A stretch of 64,000 bases of DNA from Miltoncostaea sp050250915 (lineage in GTDB: Bacteria; Actinomycetota; Thermoleophilia; Miltoncostaeales; Miltoncostaeaceae), in NCBI GenBank assembly GCA_050250915.1, contig JBFWNT010000017.1:1-64000 (forward strand), written 5' to 3'. The notes beneath the pieces are model-generated. The model worked only from the letters and a program-made list of their open reading frames with translations. It was not told where the DNA came from and did no database searches. Shown one piece after another: positions 12,128 through 22,003 of the stretch (positions are counted from its first letter, which is position 1; the number at the start of each line of letters is the position of its first letter). The translations under genes and the position numbers were made by a program.

Positions 12128-13035
12128 CACTCGTCCTCGACGGTCTCTCCGCGAGAGGTCACGCCCGAGGCGTCGGGCCTCATGCGCGCCTTCAGCGTGT
12201 CGCTGATGACGAATCTGTAGAAGGCGGCTCCGATCAGGCCTCCGATGATCGGGGCGACCACCGGCACCCACCAGTACGCGTCGAGGTTGCCCTGCTTGCC
12301 CGGGAACGCGGCGTCGCCCCAGCCCATGAAGTAGGCGAGGAGCCGCGGGCCGAAGTCGCGGGCCGGGTTGATCGCGTACCCGGAGTTCGCGCCGAACGAG
12401 TTGCCGATGGCGAAGACGGCCAGGCCGATGACGACCGGCGCCAGGTTCGCCTTGGGCGGCAGGTTCATGAGGTCGACCACCGCGAAGACGAAGAGCAGCA
12501 GGAACGCCGTGCCGACGACCTCGGTCAGGAACGGGCCCCAGTAGTCGCCGAAATACTGCGCCGGACCCGTCACGAATATCCCGATGCTGCCCGCGCCTCC
12601 GTCACGGACGATGTCGTTCGACGACTCGTAGGCCTGGATGGAGTCCCGGTAGACCGCGTAGACGAGCGCGGCCCCGGCGACGCCGCCGAGGACCTGGGCC
12701 ACGATGTAGCCCGGCACCTTCTTCCACGCGAAGCCCCCGAACACCGCGAACGCGATGGTCACGGCCGGGTTGATGTGCGCGCCGGTGATACCACCGGCGA
12801 CGTAGATCGCGAACGTGACCGCCATCGCCCAACCCCAGGTGATGAGCAGCCAGTCACCGTTCGAGATGGTGCCGTCGCCGCGGCCCGAGCCCGGTAGGCC
12901 GGCGACCGCCATGGCGACGACGCCGGTCCCGAAGGCGATCAGGATGAAGACACCGAAGAACTCGGCGACATAGTCGCCGATGTCACCTCGTCGCCATGCC
13001 GCGCCCGGCGGATCTGCAGTGGTCGTTGCCGCCAC
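12127..13035 (-). CDS. glpF: Glycerol facilitator, aquaglyceroporin (MIP family)
   Basis: Protein of 302 residues from the GTG at 13035, which follows a purine-rich GGAAGGGGG stretch. A further upstream TTG at 13071 lies inside a palindrome and is less likely. Both MIP half-helix motifs are present: GAHINPAVT and GYAINPARD. The Asp after the second NPA box favours glycerol over water in known aquaglyceroporins. Six transmembrane helices fit the hydrophobic pattern. It is the first gene of the minus-strand glycerol operon and probably lets in glycerol and perhaps dihydroxyacetone. The C-terminus ends in an acidic tail. Confidence 0.95.
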
Positions 13036-13053
13036 GCCCCCCCCCTTCCGACG

Positions 13054-13071
13054 TTGTGCCGATCGACACAA
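13054..13071. promoter_or_regulatory. 18-bp near-perfect palindrome upstream of glpF (candidate operator)
   Basis: The sequence TTGTGCCGATCGACACAA reads the same on both strands except for one mismatched pair, with CGATCG at its centre. It ends 18 bases before the chosen glpF GTG, at or just after the expected transcription start of the glycerol operon. A dimeric repressor responding to glycerol, glycerol-3-phosphate or dihydroxyacetone is the obvious user, but no regulator gene lies in the operon, so the protein is unknown. Confidence 0.45.
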
Positions 13072-13189
13072 TCCTCTCTCCGGTCACGGCGGGGCGTAAA
13101 CCCCGGATGGGGGTGAGAACCGCCAGAATCTTCCGGATGAACCGTCACATCCGGCGGCTCATCGGCCGCGGCCGCTCGCCCGGAGCCGA

Positions 13190-13786
13190 TCAGGCGCGGC
13201 GTGCCCGCCCGAGCTGGATGCGCGACTCCTCGCGGCGGGCGAGCCGTCGCAGGTTGCCGCGGTGCAGGACCAGCACGGCGAGCGATCCCAGCCCGGTGAA
13301 CACGACCGTGGACCAGGGGTAGCCCATGAGGATCGTGAGCGGGGTCGCCACGACGGCGGCGGTGATGCTGGCGAGGGAGGAGAAGCGCGTCGTGAGCAGC
13401 ACGACGAGCCAGATCCCGATGAGGATGAGGGCCGCGAGCGGGGCGAGCCCGAACGTCGCGCCGGCGCCGACGGCGACGCCCTTGCCGCCCTTGAAGCGCA
13501 GCCACACGGGGTACACGTGGCCGGCCATCGCGGCGCCGGCGGCGACCGCGGGCCAGGGGTCGTCGGAGATGGCGCGGGCGATCACCACGGCCACGACGCC
13601 TTTGCCGATGTCCGCCGCCATCACGCCGATGCCCCAGCCGCGGCCGAGGTTGCGGAAGACGTTGGCGGCGCCGAGGTTACCGCTCCCCACCGTGCGCAGG
13701 TCGACGCCGCGGGCCCGGCCGGCGAGGTACGCGAACGGGATCGAGCCGAGCAGGTAGGCGATGACCACCGCCAGGACGGCGTTCAC
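13190..13786 (-). CDS. plsY: Acyl-phosphate:glycerol-3-phosphate acyltransferase
   Basis: Protein of 198 residues with five or six hydrophobic segments. The family loops are SGNLGAANVFRNLG near residue 35 and RFKGGKGVAVG near residue 100, which bind phosphate and acyl-phosphate in PlsY. It makes lysophosphatidic acid from glycerol-3-phosphate at the membrane. The GTG start overlaps the pgsA stop (GTGA). It sits beside the glycerol operon in the same orientation but upstream of that operon's promoter palindrome, so it is probably a separate unit. Confidence 0.95.
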   Translation of the reverse strand: MNAVLAVVIAYLLGSIPFAYLAGRARGVDLRTVGSGNLGAANVFRNLGRGWGIGVMAADIGKGVVAVVIARAISDDPWPAVAAGAAMAGHVYPVWLRFKGGKGVAVGAGATFGLAPLAALILIGIWLVVLLTTRFSSLASITAAVVATPLTILMGYPWSTVVFTGLGSLAVLVLHRGNLRRLARREESRIQLGRARRA

Positions 13787-14349
13787 GGCTCGCTCACGGC
13801 GTCGGGGCTGGCCTTCTTGGCCGTCCCGGAGAAGAGGCGCCACCGGGCGACGATGAAGTAGTGGGCGCCGCTGATGACGGTCAGCGCGAGGGCGATGTAG
13901 AGCAGCGTGTCCTCGATCCCGGTGGGGACCGTGTCGAGCATGATCACGGCGAGGGCGACGTTCTGGCTGAAGGCCTTGGCCTTGCCGAGGCGCCCGGCGG
14001 ACATGATGACGTCCTCCGCCGCGGCGACGAGCCGCAGCCCGGTGACGGCGAACTCGCGGGCGATGATCACCATCGCCGCCCACGCCGCCACCTCGCCCGT
14101 CTCCACAAGGCAGACGAGCACGGCGGAGATGAGGAGCTTGTCGGCGAGGGGGTCGAGGAACGCCCCCATCACGGTCACCAGCCCGCGCGACCGGGCGAGC
14201 CAGCCGTCGATCGAGTCGGTGATGCACGCCGCCACGAACACCCCGAACGCCCACCACCTGCCCCCGGGGATGTCGTCGACGAGCAGCAGCACCATCAGCG
14301 GCGGGATGGCCGCGATGCGCGCGAACGTGAACCACAGCGGCGCGTTCAT
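13783..14349 (-). CDS. pgsA: CDP-diacylglycerol-glycerol-3-phosphate 3-phosphatidyltransferase
   Basis: Protein of 188 residues from the ATG at 14349. The CDP-alcohol phosphotransferase signature is seen from DGWLAR through GAFLDPLADK, giving the four metal-binding Asp residues. Four hydrophobic segments follow the family pattern. It converts CDP-diacylglycerol and glycerol-3-phosphate to phosphatidylglycerol phosphate. A GTG 15 bases upstream (14364) is an alternative start. The opening MNAPLWFTFARI resembles the N-termini of known PgsA proteins, which is why I prefer 14349. It is coupled to plsY. Confidence 0.9.
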   Translation of the reverse strand: MNAPLWFTFARIAAIPPLMVLLLVDDIPGGRWWAFGVFVAACITDSIDGWLARSRGLVTVMGAFLDPLADKLLISAVLVCLVETGEVAAWAAMVIIAREFAVTGLRLVAAAEDVIMSAGRLGKAKAFSQNVALAVIMLDTVPTGIEDTLLYIALALTVISGAHYFIVARWRLFSGTAKKASPDAVSEP

Positions 14350-14446
14350 GACTCCGGGGGACACTGGGCGCGAGCATACCCGCGGGTCCCCCGACGGCCC
14401 CCGGGAGGGGCCGCCTCAGGGCGTCGGGCCGGGTGCGGCTCCGCGT

Positions 14447-15073
14447 TCAGGCGGACAGGCGGAACGGCGGATAGCGGTCGGTGACCAGGATGAACGCGTA
14501 GCCGCCGACGCGGACCTGCCATCGGATGACGCCCTCCACGTAGTCGAAGATCCCGCGGGGGTAGCGACCGGTGAACAGGATGGCGAACCACGCCCCGATC
14601 ACCGCGAAGACGGCGCCGATCGTGAGGAACACGAGCACGATGTAGTGCGGGACCGCCAGCAGCCACTTGACCAGCGGCAGCCACCGGTTGAGGTCGCGCT
14701 CCGCGTCGGGACGGGAGATCTCGAGGTGCACCGACTGGTGGTCGTCGGTGGACGGATAGCGGTCGTCCATGAGGGCCAGGTAGACGCCCACACGGTTCGT
14801 GAACCGCATCAGCTCCCGGTTCCAGTCGAACCACCAGCCCGGGTACTTCTGCCGGAACAGGATCATGAGCAGCGGGGGCAGGAACAGCAGGCCGGTGCCC
14901 CCGACGGCGACCTCGCCGGCCTGGGCGCCGTCGTACGTCCCGGTGTAGCCGCCGATCGTGCCCAGCACGATCGCGATCGGGATGACCGTGCAGATCCGGA
15001 ATGCGGTGGTGACGCGGTCCAGCGGGCGATCGGGATAATCGACGTCGAGCGTCACGGGGTAGGGGTCGTCCAT
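14447..15073 (-). CDS. DUF4389 membrane protein
   Basis: Protein of 208 residues starting at an ATG preceded by GAGGAG. It has a repeated pattern: short YPVTLDVDYPDRP and YPRGIFDYVEGVIRW-type elements next to four hydrophobic segments (about residues 25-50, 60-80, 130-155 and 160-175). This pattern, with paired RYP motifs and FDWNRELMRFTNRV, is that of DUF4389 proteins common in actinobacteria. The function is unknown. It stands alone between pgsA and the peptide transporter. Confidence 0.8.
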   Translation of the reverse strand: MDDPYPVTLDVDYPDRPLDRVTTAFRICTVIPIAIVLGTIGGYTGTYDGAQAGEVAVGGTGLLFLPPLLMILFRQKYPGWWFDWNRELMRFTNRVGVYLALMDDRYPSTDDHQSVHLEISRPDAERDLNRWLPLVKWLLAVPHYIVLVFLTIGAVFAVIGAWFAILFTGRYPRGIFDYVEGVIRWQVRVGGYAFILVTDRYPPFRLSA

Positions 15074-15383
15074 GGGGGCTCCTCTCGCGCGTCTGCCGGG
15101 CAGGCGCAGGCTCCCACCGCGGCGGGAGGGCGTGCGACCGGGGCACCCGCGACGGCGGGTGCGGGTGGCTACGGAGCCGCGCCCAAGCCGTTGCGGGAGG
15201 GGCGGGCCGCGCCGTGCCATCGGAGGCCCCGAGGTCCGATTGAACGCGGCGGGGCCAGGGCGGCACTCAGGCCGGTCTCGACGTCCACTCGGAGTCCGCG
15301 ATGATCACGTGGCGCGGCCAGGCGGGAGTGGTCCCGTCGTTCATCCGACCGGACACCCGGCGTCCATTTGAACGACTCCGCCC
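15074..15383. other. 310-bp intergenic stretch with no recognised element
   Basis: This lies between the DUF4389 start and the stop of the last peptide-transporter gene. Short frames exist on both strands but have arginine-rich, shadow-like composition and no ribosome site. It must contain the DUF4389 promoter (minus strand, near 15080-15130). I see no convincing promoter boxes, strong hairpin or repeat. Confidence 0.5.
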
Positions 15384-16480
<1,097 letters not shown>

Positions 16481-16484
<4 letters not shown>

Positions 16485-17500
16485 GCGGCGGCGTCCTCCA
16501 GCCGCGCCCGGCGCTCCGCCCACAGGCGCACCTTGTCCTCCATCGGCAGGTGGCACGCGTCGAGGTGGCCGCCCTCGCCCACCAGGTCGGGGCGGTCGGT
16601 GTCGCACGGCGCGAAGCGGTGCGGGCAGCGGGGGTGGAAGGGGCACCCGGGCGGCACGTGGATGAGCGACGGCGGCGCCCCGGGGATGGGGGTGAGGCGC
16701 TCGACCCGAACATCGGGCCGCGGGATCGACTCCAGCAGCCCCCACGAGTAGGGGTGCCGCGGCTGGTCGAAGAACGCGTCGCGCGACGCGATCTCCACCG
16801 GCCGGCCCGCGTACATGATCATCACCCGCTGGGCGACGTCGGCGATGACGCCCAGGTTGTGGCTGATCAGGACCACGCCGATCCCAAGGCGCTCCTTCAG
16901 CTCCGCCACGAGCTCCAGGATCTGCGCCTGCACCGTCACGTCGAGCGCGGTGGTGGGCTCGTCGGCGATCAGCAGCTCCGGCTCCAGCACGATGCCCATC
17001 GCGATCATCGCGCGCTGCCGCATGCCGCCGGAGAACTCGTACGGGTACTGGCGGGCGCGCTGCTCGGGCGCGGGGATCCCCACGCGCCGCAGCGCATCGA
17101 CCGCCATCTTCCCCGCGACGTCCTTCTTCACGTCGCGGTGCGCCAGCACCGCCTCGGCGATCTGGTCGCCCACGCGGAGCATCGGGTGCAGCGACGTCAT
17201 CGGGTCCTGGAAGACCATCCCGATCCGCTCGCCGCGGATCCGCCGCAGCAGCTTGTCGGGGATCGCCAGCAGGTTGACCCCGTCGAACAGGACTTCGCCG
17301 CTCACCTGGGCGGACTTGCGGTTGATCAGGCCCATCACGGTCATGAACGTGACGCTCTTGCCCGACCCCGACTCGCCGACCACGCCGAGCGTCTCGCCCT
17401 TGTCCACCGTCAGGCTGACGCCGTCCACGGCCTTCACCAGGCCGTCCTCGGTGGGGAAGTGGACGTGGAGGTCGCGCACCTCGAGCAGCGCCGGGCTCAT
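16481..17500 (-). CDS. Oligopeptide/dipeptide ABC transporter ATPase (OppD/DppD-like)
   Basis: Protein of 339 residues. It has Walker A GESGSGKS near residue 40, Q-loop FQDPMTSLHP, signature SGGMRQR, Walker B LLIADEP and switch region LISHN. The C-terminal oligopeptide-ATPase tail CPFHPRCPHR is present; in some OppD/DppD proteins this cysteine region holds an iron-sulfur cluster. The ATG overlaps the permease stop (ATGA) and the stop overlaps the next ATPase start, so the two ATPases should be made together. Confidence 0.93.
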
Positions 17501-18462
17501 CTGAGGCGGATCCTCGGGTCGAGGAGCGCGTGGATGACGTCGGCCACCAAGGCCAGGAACGCGACGGCGAAGGACGCGATCACCACCACCGCCAGCACGG
17601 CCGGCAGGTCGCCGGCGTCCGTCGAGACCAGGATGTAGTTGCCGAGGCCCGGCATGTTGAACACCGTCTCGGTCACCACCGTGTTGCCGATGAGCAGGGC
17701 CAGGTCGATGCCCAGCAGGGTGATGATCGGCGAGAGGCCCGCGCGCATCGCGTGCTTGGTCACGACCTGCCGTTCACCCAGGCCCTTGGCCCGCGCGGTG
17801 CGGATGTAGTCCTCGCTCATCGTGTCGATCATGTTGCCGCGCACCACCCGTGCATAGACCGCCGCGAACAGCAGCGCCAGCACGGACCACGGCAGGATCA
17901 TGTGGAGGAACCACTCCTTGGGGCTGTCCGAGAACGAGACGTAGCCGGTCCCCGGGAGCAGGTTCCACTTCTGCCAGAAGAGGTAGAGGGACACCAGCCC
18001 CAGCCAGAAGACGGGGGCGGACACCCCGAACAGCGCGAAGGTCATCGCGGCGCGGTCCCACCATGTCCGTCGTTTCAGCGCCGAGAGCATGCCGACGGCG
18101 ACCCCGAGGATCATCCAGAGGATGGCTCCGCCGATCGCGATCTGCAGCGTGATCGACAATCGTTTGGACACCTCGTCCTTGATGGGTGCGCGCGTGTGGT
18201 ACGAGAAGCCGAGCCCCGGCCATCCGTACTCGTCACCGGTGACGAGCCGCTTCACGTAGAGGCCGTACTGCACGGGCACGGGCTTGTCGAGCCCCAGGTC
18301 GTGGCGGATCTGCTCCACCACCGCGGGCGACGGGTTGCGGCCGGCGAACGCGACCGCGGGGTCCTGCGACGGCAGGACGAAGAAGATGGCGAAGGCGAGC
18401 AGCGTGACGGCGAGCACCACCACCACCACGTAGATCAACCGCCTGACGATGTACCGGCCCAT
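17497..18462 (-). CDS. Oligopeptide-type ABC transporter permease (OppB/DppB-like)
   Basis: Protein of 321 residues. The N-terminus MGRYIVRRLIYVVVVVLAVT is the usual OppB signal-anchor. Six transmembrane segments are visible, with the cytoplasmic EAA-type loop RTARAKGLGERQVV contacting the ATPases near residue 215. It follows the binding-protein gene after a 59-base gap that contains a stable hairpin, and it is coupled to the first ATPase. Unusually, the partner permease lies upstream of the binding protein rather than next to this gene. Confidence 0.92.
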   Translation of the reverse strand: MGRYIVRRLIYVVVVVLAVTLLAFAIFFVLPSQDPAVAFAGRNPSPAVVEQIRHDLGLDKPVPVQYGLYVKRLVTGDEYGWPGLGFSYHTRAPIKDEVSKRLSITLQIAIGGAILWMILGVAVGMLSALKRRTWWDRAAMTFALFGVSAPVFWLGLVSLYLFWQKWNLLPGTGYVSFSDSPKEWFLHMILPWSVLALLFAAVYARVVRGNMIDTMSEDYIRTARAKGLGERQVVTKHAMRAGLSPIITLLGIDLALLIGNTVVTETVFNMPGLGNYILVSTDAGDLPAVLAVVVIASFAVAFLALVADVIHALLDPRIRLR

Positions 18463-18477
18463 CGGGATGAGTGCCGT

Positions 18478-18504
18478 GCGGCCGGGGCGCGGGGCCCCGG
18501 CCGC
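18478..18504 (-). other. Intercistronic hairpin between binding-protein and permease genes
   Basis: The arms GCGGCCGGGG and CCCCGGCCGC form a perfect 10-bp stem around a 7-base loop in the 59-base gap between the solute-binding protein stop and the permease start. There is no T-run, so full termination is doubtful. Such hairpins after binding-protein genes commonly stabilise the upstream message and limit read-through, which would give excess binding protein; that role is inference here. Confidence 0.5.
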
Positions 18505-18521
18505 GTGGCGTCAGCTCCTTC

Positions 18522-20450
18522 CTACTTCTGGAGGCTCGGGTCCACCGCCACGTGGGCGAGGGCCATCTCATTGCCGAACTGATCGAACCCGTACCGCGTC
18601 ACCGACGGGCCGATCACGTCGATCGCCGTCGCGTCGATGAGGGGGATCCACGGGACGACGGTCTCCGTGATCTTCTTGTCGAGCGCCGTCCAGCAATCCG
18701 TGCGCTCCTGGCCGGCGAGGGCGGCGCAGGCGTCGATGTCGGCGTCCACGCTGGGCGGCGGACCGCTCGCGGGGATCTCGGCACCGACCTCCTTGGCCTT
18801 CGCCGCCGTCAGGCCGACGAGCGACTGGGCGGAGTTGCCCTCGGGAAGGATGTTCCGTCCGTCGAACAGCACCATGAAGGTCGACGGGTCGGCGTAGTCC
18901 TTGCCCCAGCCGGTGCCGGAACTGCTCTGCAGTTGGCGCTTCGGCTCACCGGTCGCGGTCTGCACCGCCGACCGCGAGGCCTCCCGGGTCGTCAGCCCGA
19001 CGCCGATCTTCGCCGCGGACTGCTCGATGATCGGCGACATGTTGGACCACGGCGCGAAGTTGCGGTTCAGCACCAGCACGTTCTTGCAGGCCGCCGCGTC
19101 GCACATGCCGTCCTGGTTGGTGTCGTACTTGCTCTGCTTCATCTCGGCCTTCGCGGCCTCGACGTCGCCGGCGTACGGCGCCTTCTGGAACGGCTCGTAG
19201 CCGCGCAGGTCGATCATCGAGTTCGGCAGCACGTGGGTCGGGACGGTGCCCTGGACGGGGCCGCCCCACGACCGCAGAATGCCGTCGAGGTCCATGACGA
19301 GGTTCATCGCCCTGCGGACGTGAACGTCGTCGAACGGCGGCGTCGTCAGGTTCATGTACATGTACCAGATGCGGTCGCCGGAGTTGACGCGCATCAGGTC
19401 GCGGATGTCCGGGTTCTGTAGGTAGCGCCGCAGGACGGCGTTCGGCGGCGTCTCGCGCGAGCCCTCGAGCTCGCCCCTCTCGATCTTCTCAAAGATGTTG
19501 TCGAGGTTCGTGTTGATGGTGAACTTGAACTCGTCCGGGTAGGACTGGCGGATCTCCGTGTCGTCCGTTGACGGGTCGTAGTTCGGGTTGCGCACCAGCG
19601 TGAGGCCTGTGTTGGGGTTGAAGCCCGAGATGGGCTTCTGGGTCGCGCAACTCGAGATGTCGAGCTTGTCCGCGCCTTCGGTCATGTACGGACCGGTCGA
19701 GATGACGTAGCGCCCGTACTCCCCGCGCTGGGTGTGGCACTTGGCCACTTCCTGCGGGATCGGCGCCGTCGCCGGCATCGCCAGCCGGTACATGAAGTCA
19801 CCGGTCGGCGCCTTCAGCTTGAAGACGATGGTCTTGTCGTCCGGCGTCGTGATGCCACTGGCCGTGTTGGCCTTGCCGGCCTCCATGTCCTCGATGCCGA
19901 TGATCGGGCGGTAGTAGTTCGCGTACGAGCCGAGCGCGCCCTTGTCGATCGCGGTGCGCTCGATCGCGTACTTGATGTCCTTCGAGGTGACCGCGCGGTT
20001 CACGGGGGGGCCGAACGTGATGCCGTCTTTCAGCGTGAACGTGTAGGTCTTGCCGCCATCCGTCGGCTCGGGGATCTCGGTCGCGAGGTCCGGGACGATG
20101 TCGTTGCCGCCCTCCTCGGAGGAGGAGAAGTTGTACGAGACGAGCGTGCGCAGCATCAGGTTGGAGTAGATCGTCCAGTCGCTGCCGAAGTACTCGCCCG
20201 TCGGGTCGAAGGCGTCGAAGAGGGCAAAGTCGGTGTCCTCGATCCGGAACGTGCCGCCCTTCTCGGGCGTACCGAAGTCCTTCGCGCCGCCGAGGGCGGC
20301 GACCACTGCCGCCACGTCGTCCGCCGCGCCGCCGCCGCCGCCGGTCGACGTGTCTGCGGAATCGTCGTCGCCGCCGCACGCGGCGACGGCGAGGGCGGCC
20401 GCGCAGCCGAGCGCCAGGAGCGCCGACCGGGTGAGCCATCGTCGTCTCAT
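18522..20450 (-). CDS. Solute-binding lipoprotein, SBP family 5 (oligopeptide type)
   Basis: Protein of 642 residues. The N-terminus has basic residues, a hydrophobic stretch and a lipobox ending LAVAAC (Cys25), followed by an acidic and Ser/Gly-rich spacer, as in actinobacterial lipoproteins. The body has the family-5 pattern: FKLKAPTGDFMYRLA, GPYM, the ALNLVMD-like helix seen as RRAMNLVMDLDG, and TGWGKDYADP. It captures the substrate outside the membrane for the flanking permeases. It is longer than typical OppA/DppA (about 540 residues). Third-position GC looks lower than in neighbours. Ligand unknown. Confidence 0.92.
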   Translation of the reverse strand: MRRRWLTRSALLALGCAAALAVAACGGDDDSADTSTGGGGGAADDVAAVVAALGGAKDFGTPEKGGTFRIEDTDFALFDAFDPTGEYFGSDWTIYSNLMLRTLVSYNFSSSEEGGNDIVPDLATEIPEPTDGGKTYTFTLKDGITFGPPVNRAVTSKDIKYAIERTAIDKGALGSYANYYRPIIGIEDMEAGKANTASGITTPDDKTIVFKLKAPTGDFMYRLAMPATAPIPQEVAKCHTQRGEYGRYVISTGPYMTEGADKLDISSCATQKPISGFNPNTGLTLVRNPNYDPSTDDTEIRQSYPDEFKFTINTNLDNIFEKIERGELEGSRETPPNAVLRRYLQNPDIRDLMRVNSGDRIWYMYMNLTTPPFDDVHVRRAMNLVMDLDGILRSWGGPVQGTVPTHVLPNSMIDLRGYEPFQKAPYAGDVEAAKAEMKQSKYDTNQDGMCDAAACKNVLVLNRNFAPWSNMSPIIEQSAAKIGVGLTTREASRSAVQTATGEPKRQLQSSSGTGWGKDYADPSTFMVLFDGRNILPEGNSAQSLVGLTAAKAKEVGAEIPASGPPPSVDADIDACAALAGQERTDCWTALDKKITETVVPWIPLIDATAIDVIGPSVTRYGFDQFGNEMALAHVAVDPSLQK

Positions 20451-20487
20451 GTGTTTCTCCGATGTCGGGGGTTGTCGCGCGTCGCCC

Positions 20488-21465
20488 TCACCGGTTGGCG
20501 CGTGGGTCGAGCGCGTCGCGCAGGCCGTCGCCGAGCAGGTTGAAAGCCAGCACCGTGAAGAGCAGGAACAGGCCCGGGAAGAACCAGAGCCACCAGGTGG
20601 TGTCGAAGCTGGCGAGGGAGTCGCTGATCAGGCTCCCCCACGAGGGCTGGTTGTCGGGAACGCCCAGCCCAAGGAACGACAGGTACGCCTCGAACAGGAT
20701 GTTCGCGGGCACGAGCAGGGAGGCGTAGACGATCAACGGCGAGAGCAGGTTGGGAAGGATCTGACGGAACATGATCCGGGTGCTGCTCGCCCCCACCGAG
20801 CGGCTCGCCTCCACGAACTCTCGTTCGCGCAAGGACAACACGTTTCCGCGCACGAGCCGAGCCACGTACGGCCACGTGAACAGGGAGATGATGAGGATTA
20901 CGAGCGTGAGCCCCGGCTTGAGCGTCCCGCTCAGGCAGCCCTCCTTGGACGTGGAGCACGCGGCGACGATCCCGATCGCGAACAGCAGGAGCGGGATCGA
21001 CAGGATGATGTCGGTGGTGCGGGACACGAGCGTGTCGAGCCAGCCGCCGAAGAAGCCGGCCAGGACGCCGAGCACCACACCGATCAGCACCGAGATCCCC
21101 GTTGCGACCACACCGACCACGAGCGAGACCCGGATGCCGTAGATCGTCCGGATGAAGACGTCCCGTCCGCTGTTGTCGGCGCCGAACCAGAAGCCGCTCT
21201 GCGGCCCCTCCGGGATCCCGAAGATGTCCGTCGTCTCGCGCTGGTAGAGGTCGTTCGGGCCGTGCCCGACCAGGGCGGCGATCGCCGGGGCGAGCAGCGC
21301 CAGGAGGATGAGCAGCAGCACGAACGCCGCCCCCGCCAATGCGAACTTGTCCTGCTTGAACCGCGACCAGAAGAGCTGCCGGGGCGAGCGCCCGGCGATG
21401 ACGTCCCCGCCCTCGGGGGGCGGAGCGCCTGCCGGCCCTACCGTCTCACCGACGGCCGTGGTCAC
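20488..21465 (-). CDS. Oligopeptide-type ABC transporter permease (OppC/DppC-like)
   Basis: Protein of 325 residues beginning at GTG. The N-terminal cytoplasmic segment RQLFWSRFKQDKFALAG precedes the first helix, as in OppC. Five or six helices follow. FGADNSGRDVF is the usual periplasmic loop motif, and EFVEASRSVGAS is the EAA loop. The C-terminus GDGLRDALDPR is diagnostic of OppC/DppC. It is the first gene of the transporter operon, 37 bases before the binding protein. Confidence 0.93.
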   Translation of the reverse strand: MTTAVGETVGPAGAPPPEGGDVIAGRSPRQLFWSRFKQDKFALAGAAFVLLLILLALLAPAIAALVGHGPNDLYQRETTDIFGIPEGPQSGFWFGADNSGRDVFIRTIYGIRVSLVVGVVATGISVLIGVVLGVLAGFFGGWLDTLVSRTTDIILSIPLLLFAIGIVAACSTSKEGCLSGTLKPGLTLVILIISLFTWPYVARLVRGNVLSLREREFVEASRSVGASSTRIMFRQILPNLLSPLIVYASLLVPANILFEAYLSFLGLGVPDNQPSWGSLISDSLASFDTTWWLWFFPGLFLLFTVLAFNLLGDGLRDALDPRANR

Positions 21466-21633
21466 GGGGTCATCTGGGCCCTACCGGGCGTCATCGGGAA
21501 ATGTCCGGAGCGTCGGGAATCGCGCGACCATACTCCCGCATGTGACGGAATGCACGAGTGGTGTGTCCGATTCCGCCGAGATTTAAAAAGCGAGAAACTC
21601 CCCGCGTTTCGAAGGAATCTGCCCGGGCGGGCG
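21466..21633. promoter_or_regulatory. Promoter region of the peptide-transporter operon
   Basis: This 168-base gap lies upstream of the OppC-like gene and downstream of a small membrane-protein gene transcribed the same way. It contains one of the few A/T-rich tracts in the area (ATTTAAAAAG, near 21579-21590). That tract would suit promoter melting or an UP-type element, but I cannot place -10 and -35 boxes with confidence. Confidence 0.3.
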
Positions 21634-21873
21634 TTACCGGCGGGGACGCCGGTGTCGCGTGATACCCCAGACGATGAGTATCAGCACACCGATTCCGACC
21701 GCGGCCCCCCAGCGCACGGCGTCGGGCCGCTGGTCGCTCAGGAGCGTCAGCGCCGCGACCACCGCCAGGAGGATGGCCGTCGCCGCCTGGATGCGCCGGA
21801 GCGGTCGCGGGTCGGGGAAGGGGTCGGGACCGTCCGGCGGCTCCCGCGGGGTGCGGTCGGAGTCCGGATCCAC
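21634..21873 (-). CDS. Small two-helix membrane protein, hypothetical
   Basis: Predicted 79 residues from a GTG start. A Pro/Asp-rich N-terminus (about 28 residues) is followed by two hydrophobic segments (about 32-46 and 54-70) and a basic tail ending HRRPRR. The pattern of a charged cytoplasmic end and two helices is that of many small actinobacterial membrane proteins. There is no good ribosome site, so expression is uncertain. No family is recognised. Confidence 0.5.
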   Translation of the reverse strand: MDPDSDRTPREPPDGPDPFPDPRPLRRIQAATAILLAVVAALTLLSDQRPDAVRWGAAVGIGVLILIVWGITRHRRPRR

Positions 21874-21911
21874 GGGCCCAGCGTAGCGGCACCCGGCTCG
21901 GGGGCCCCCTG

Positions 21912-21939
21912 CTCAAGCCCGGTTCGGTCCGACCGATGG
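21912..21939 (+). promoter_or_regulatory. Sigma-28 (FliA)-like promoter before the chemoreceptor gene
   Basis: CTCAAG is followed after exactly 15 bases by CCGATGG. This spacing and these boxes resemble flagellar/chemotaxis sigma-28 promoters of Gram-positive bacteria (TAAA or CTCAAG, 15-16 bases, CCGATA). It lies 65 bases before the chemoreceptor ATG, and the function fits that sigma factor's regulon. The last bases of the -10 deviate from consensus. Confidence 0.45.
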
Positions 21940-22003
21940 AAGCACTGGCATCGCCCCCGCCCCCGCCCCCGCCGCGTCCCGTCCAAGGAGGACCCCGACC
22001 GCC

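Noticed and set aside
13060..13071. TTG at 13071 as the glpF start, giving 12 extra residues
   Set aside because: It lies within the palindrome at the expected transcription start. The GTG at 13035 has a purine-rich ribosome site and a family-like N-terminus.
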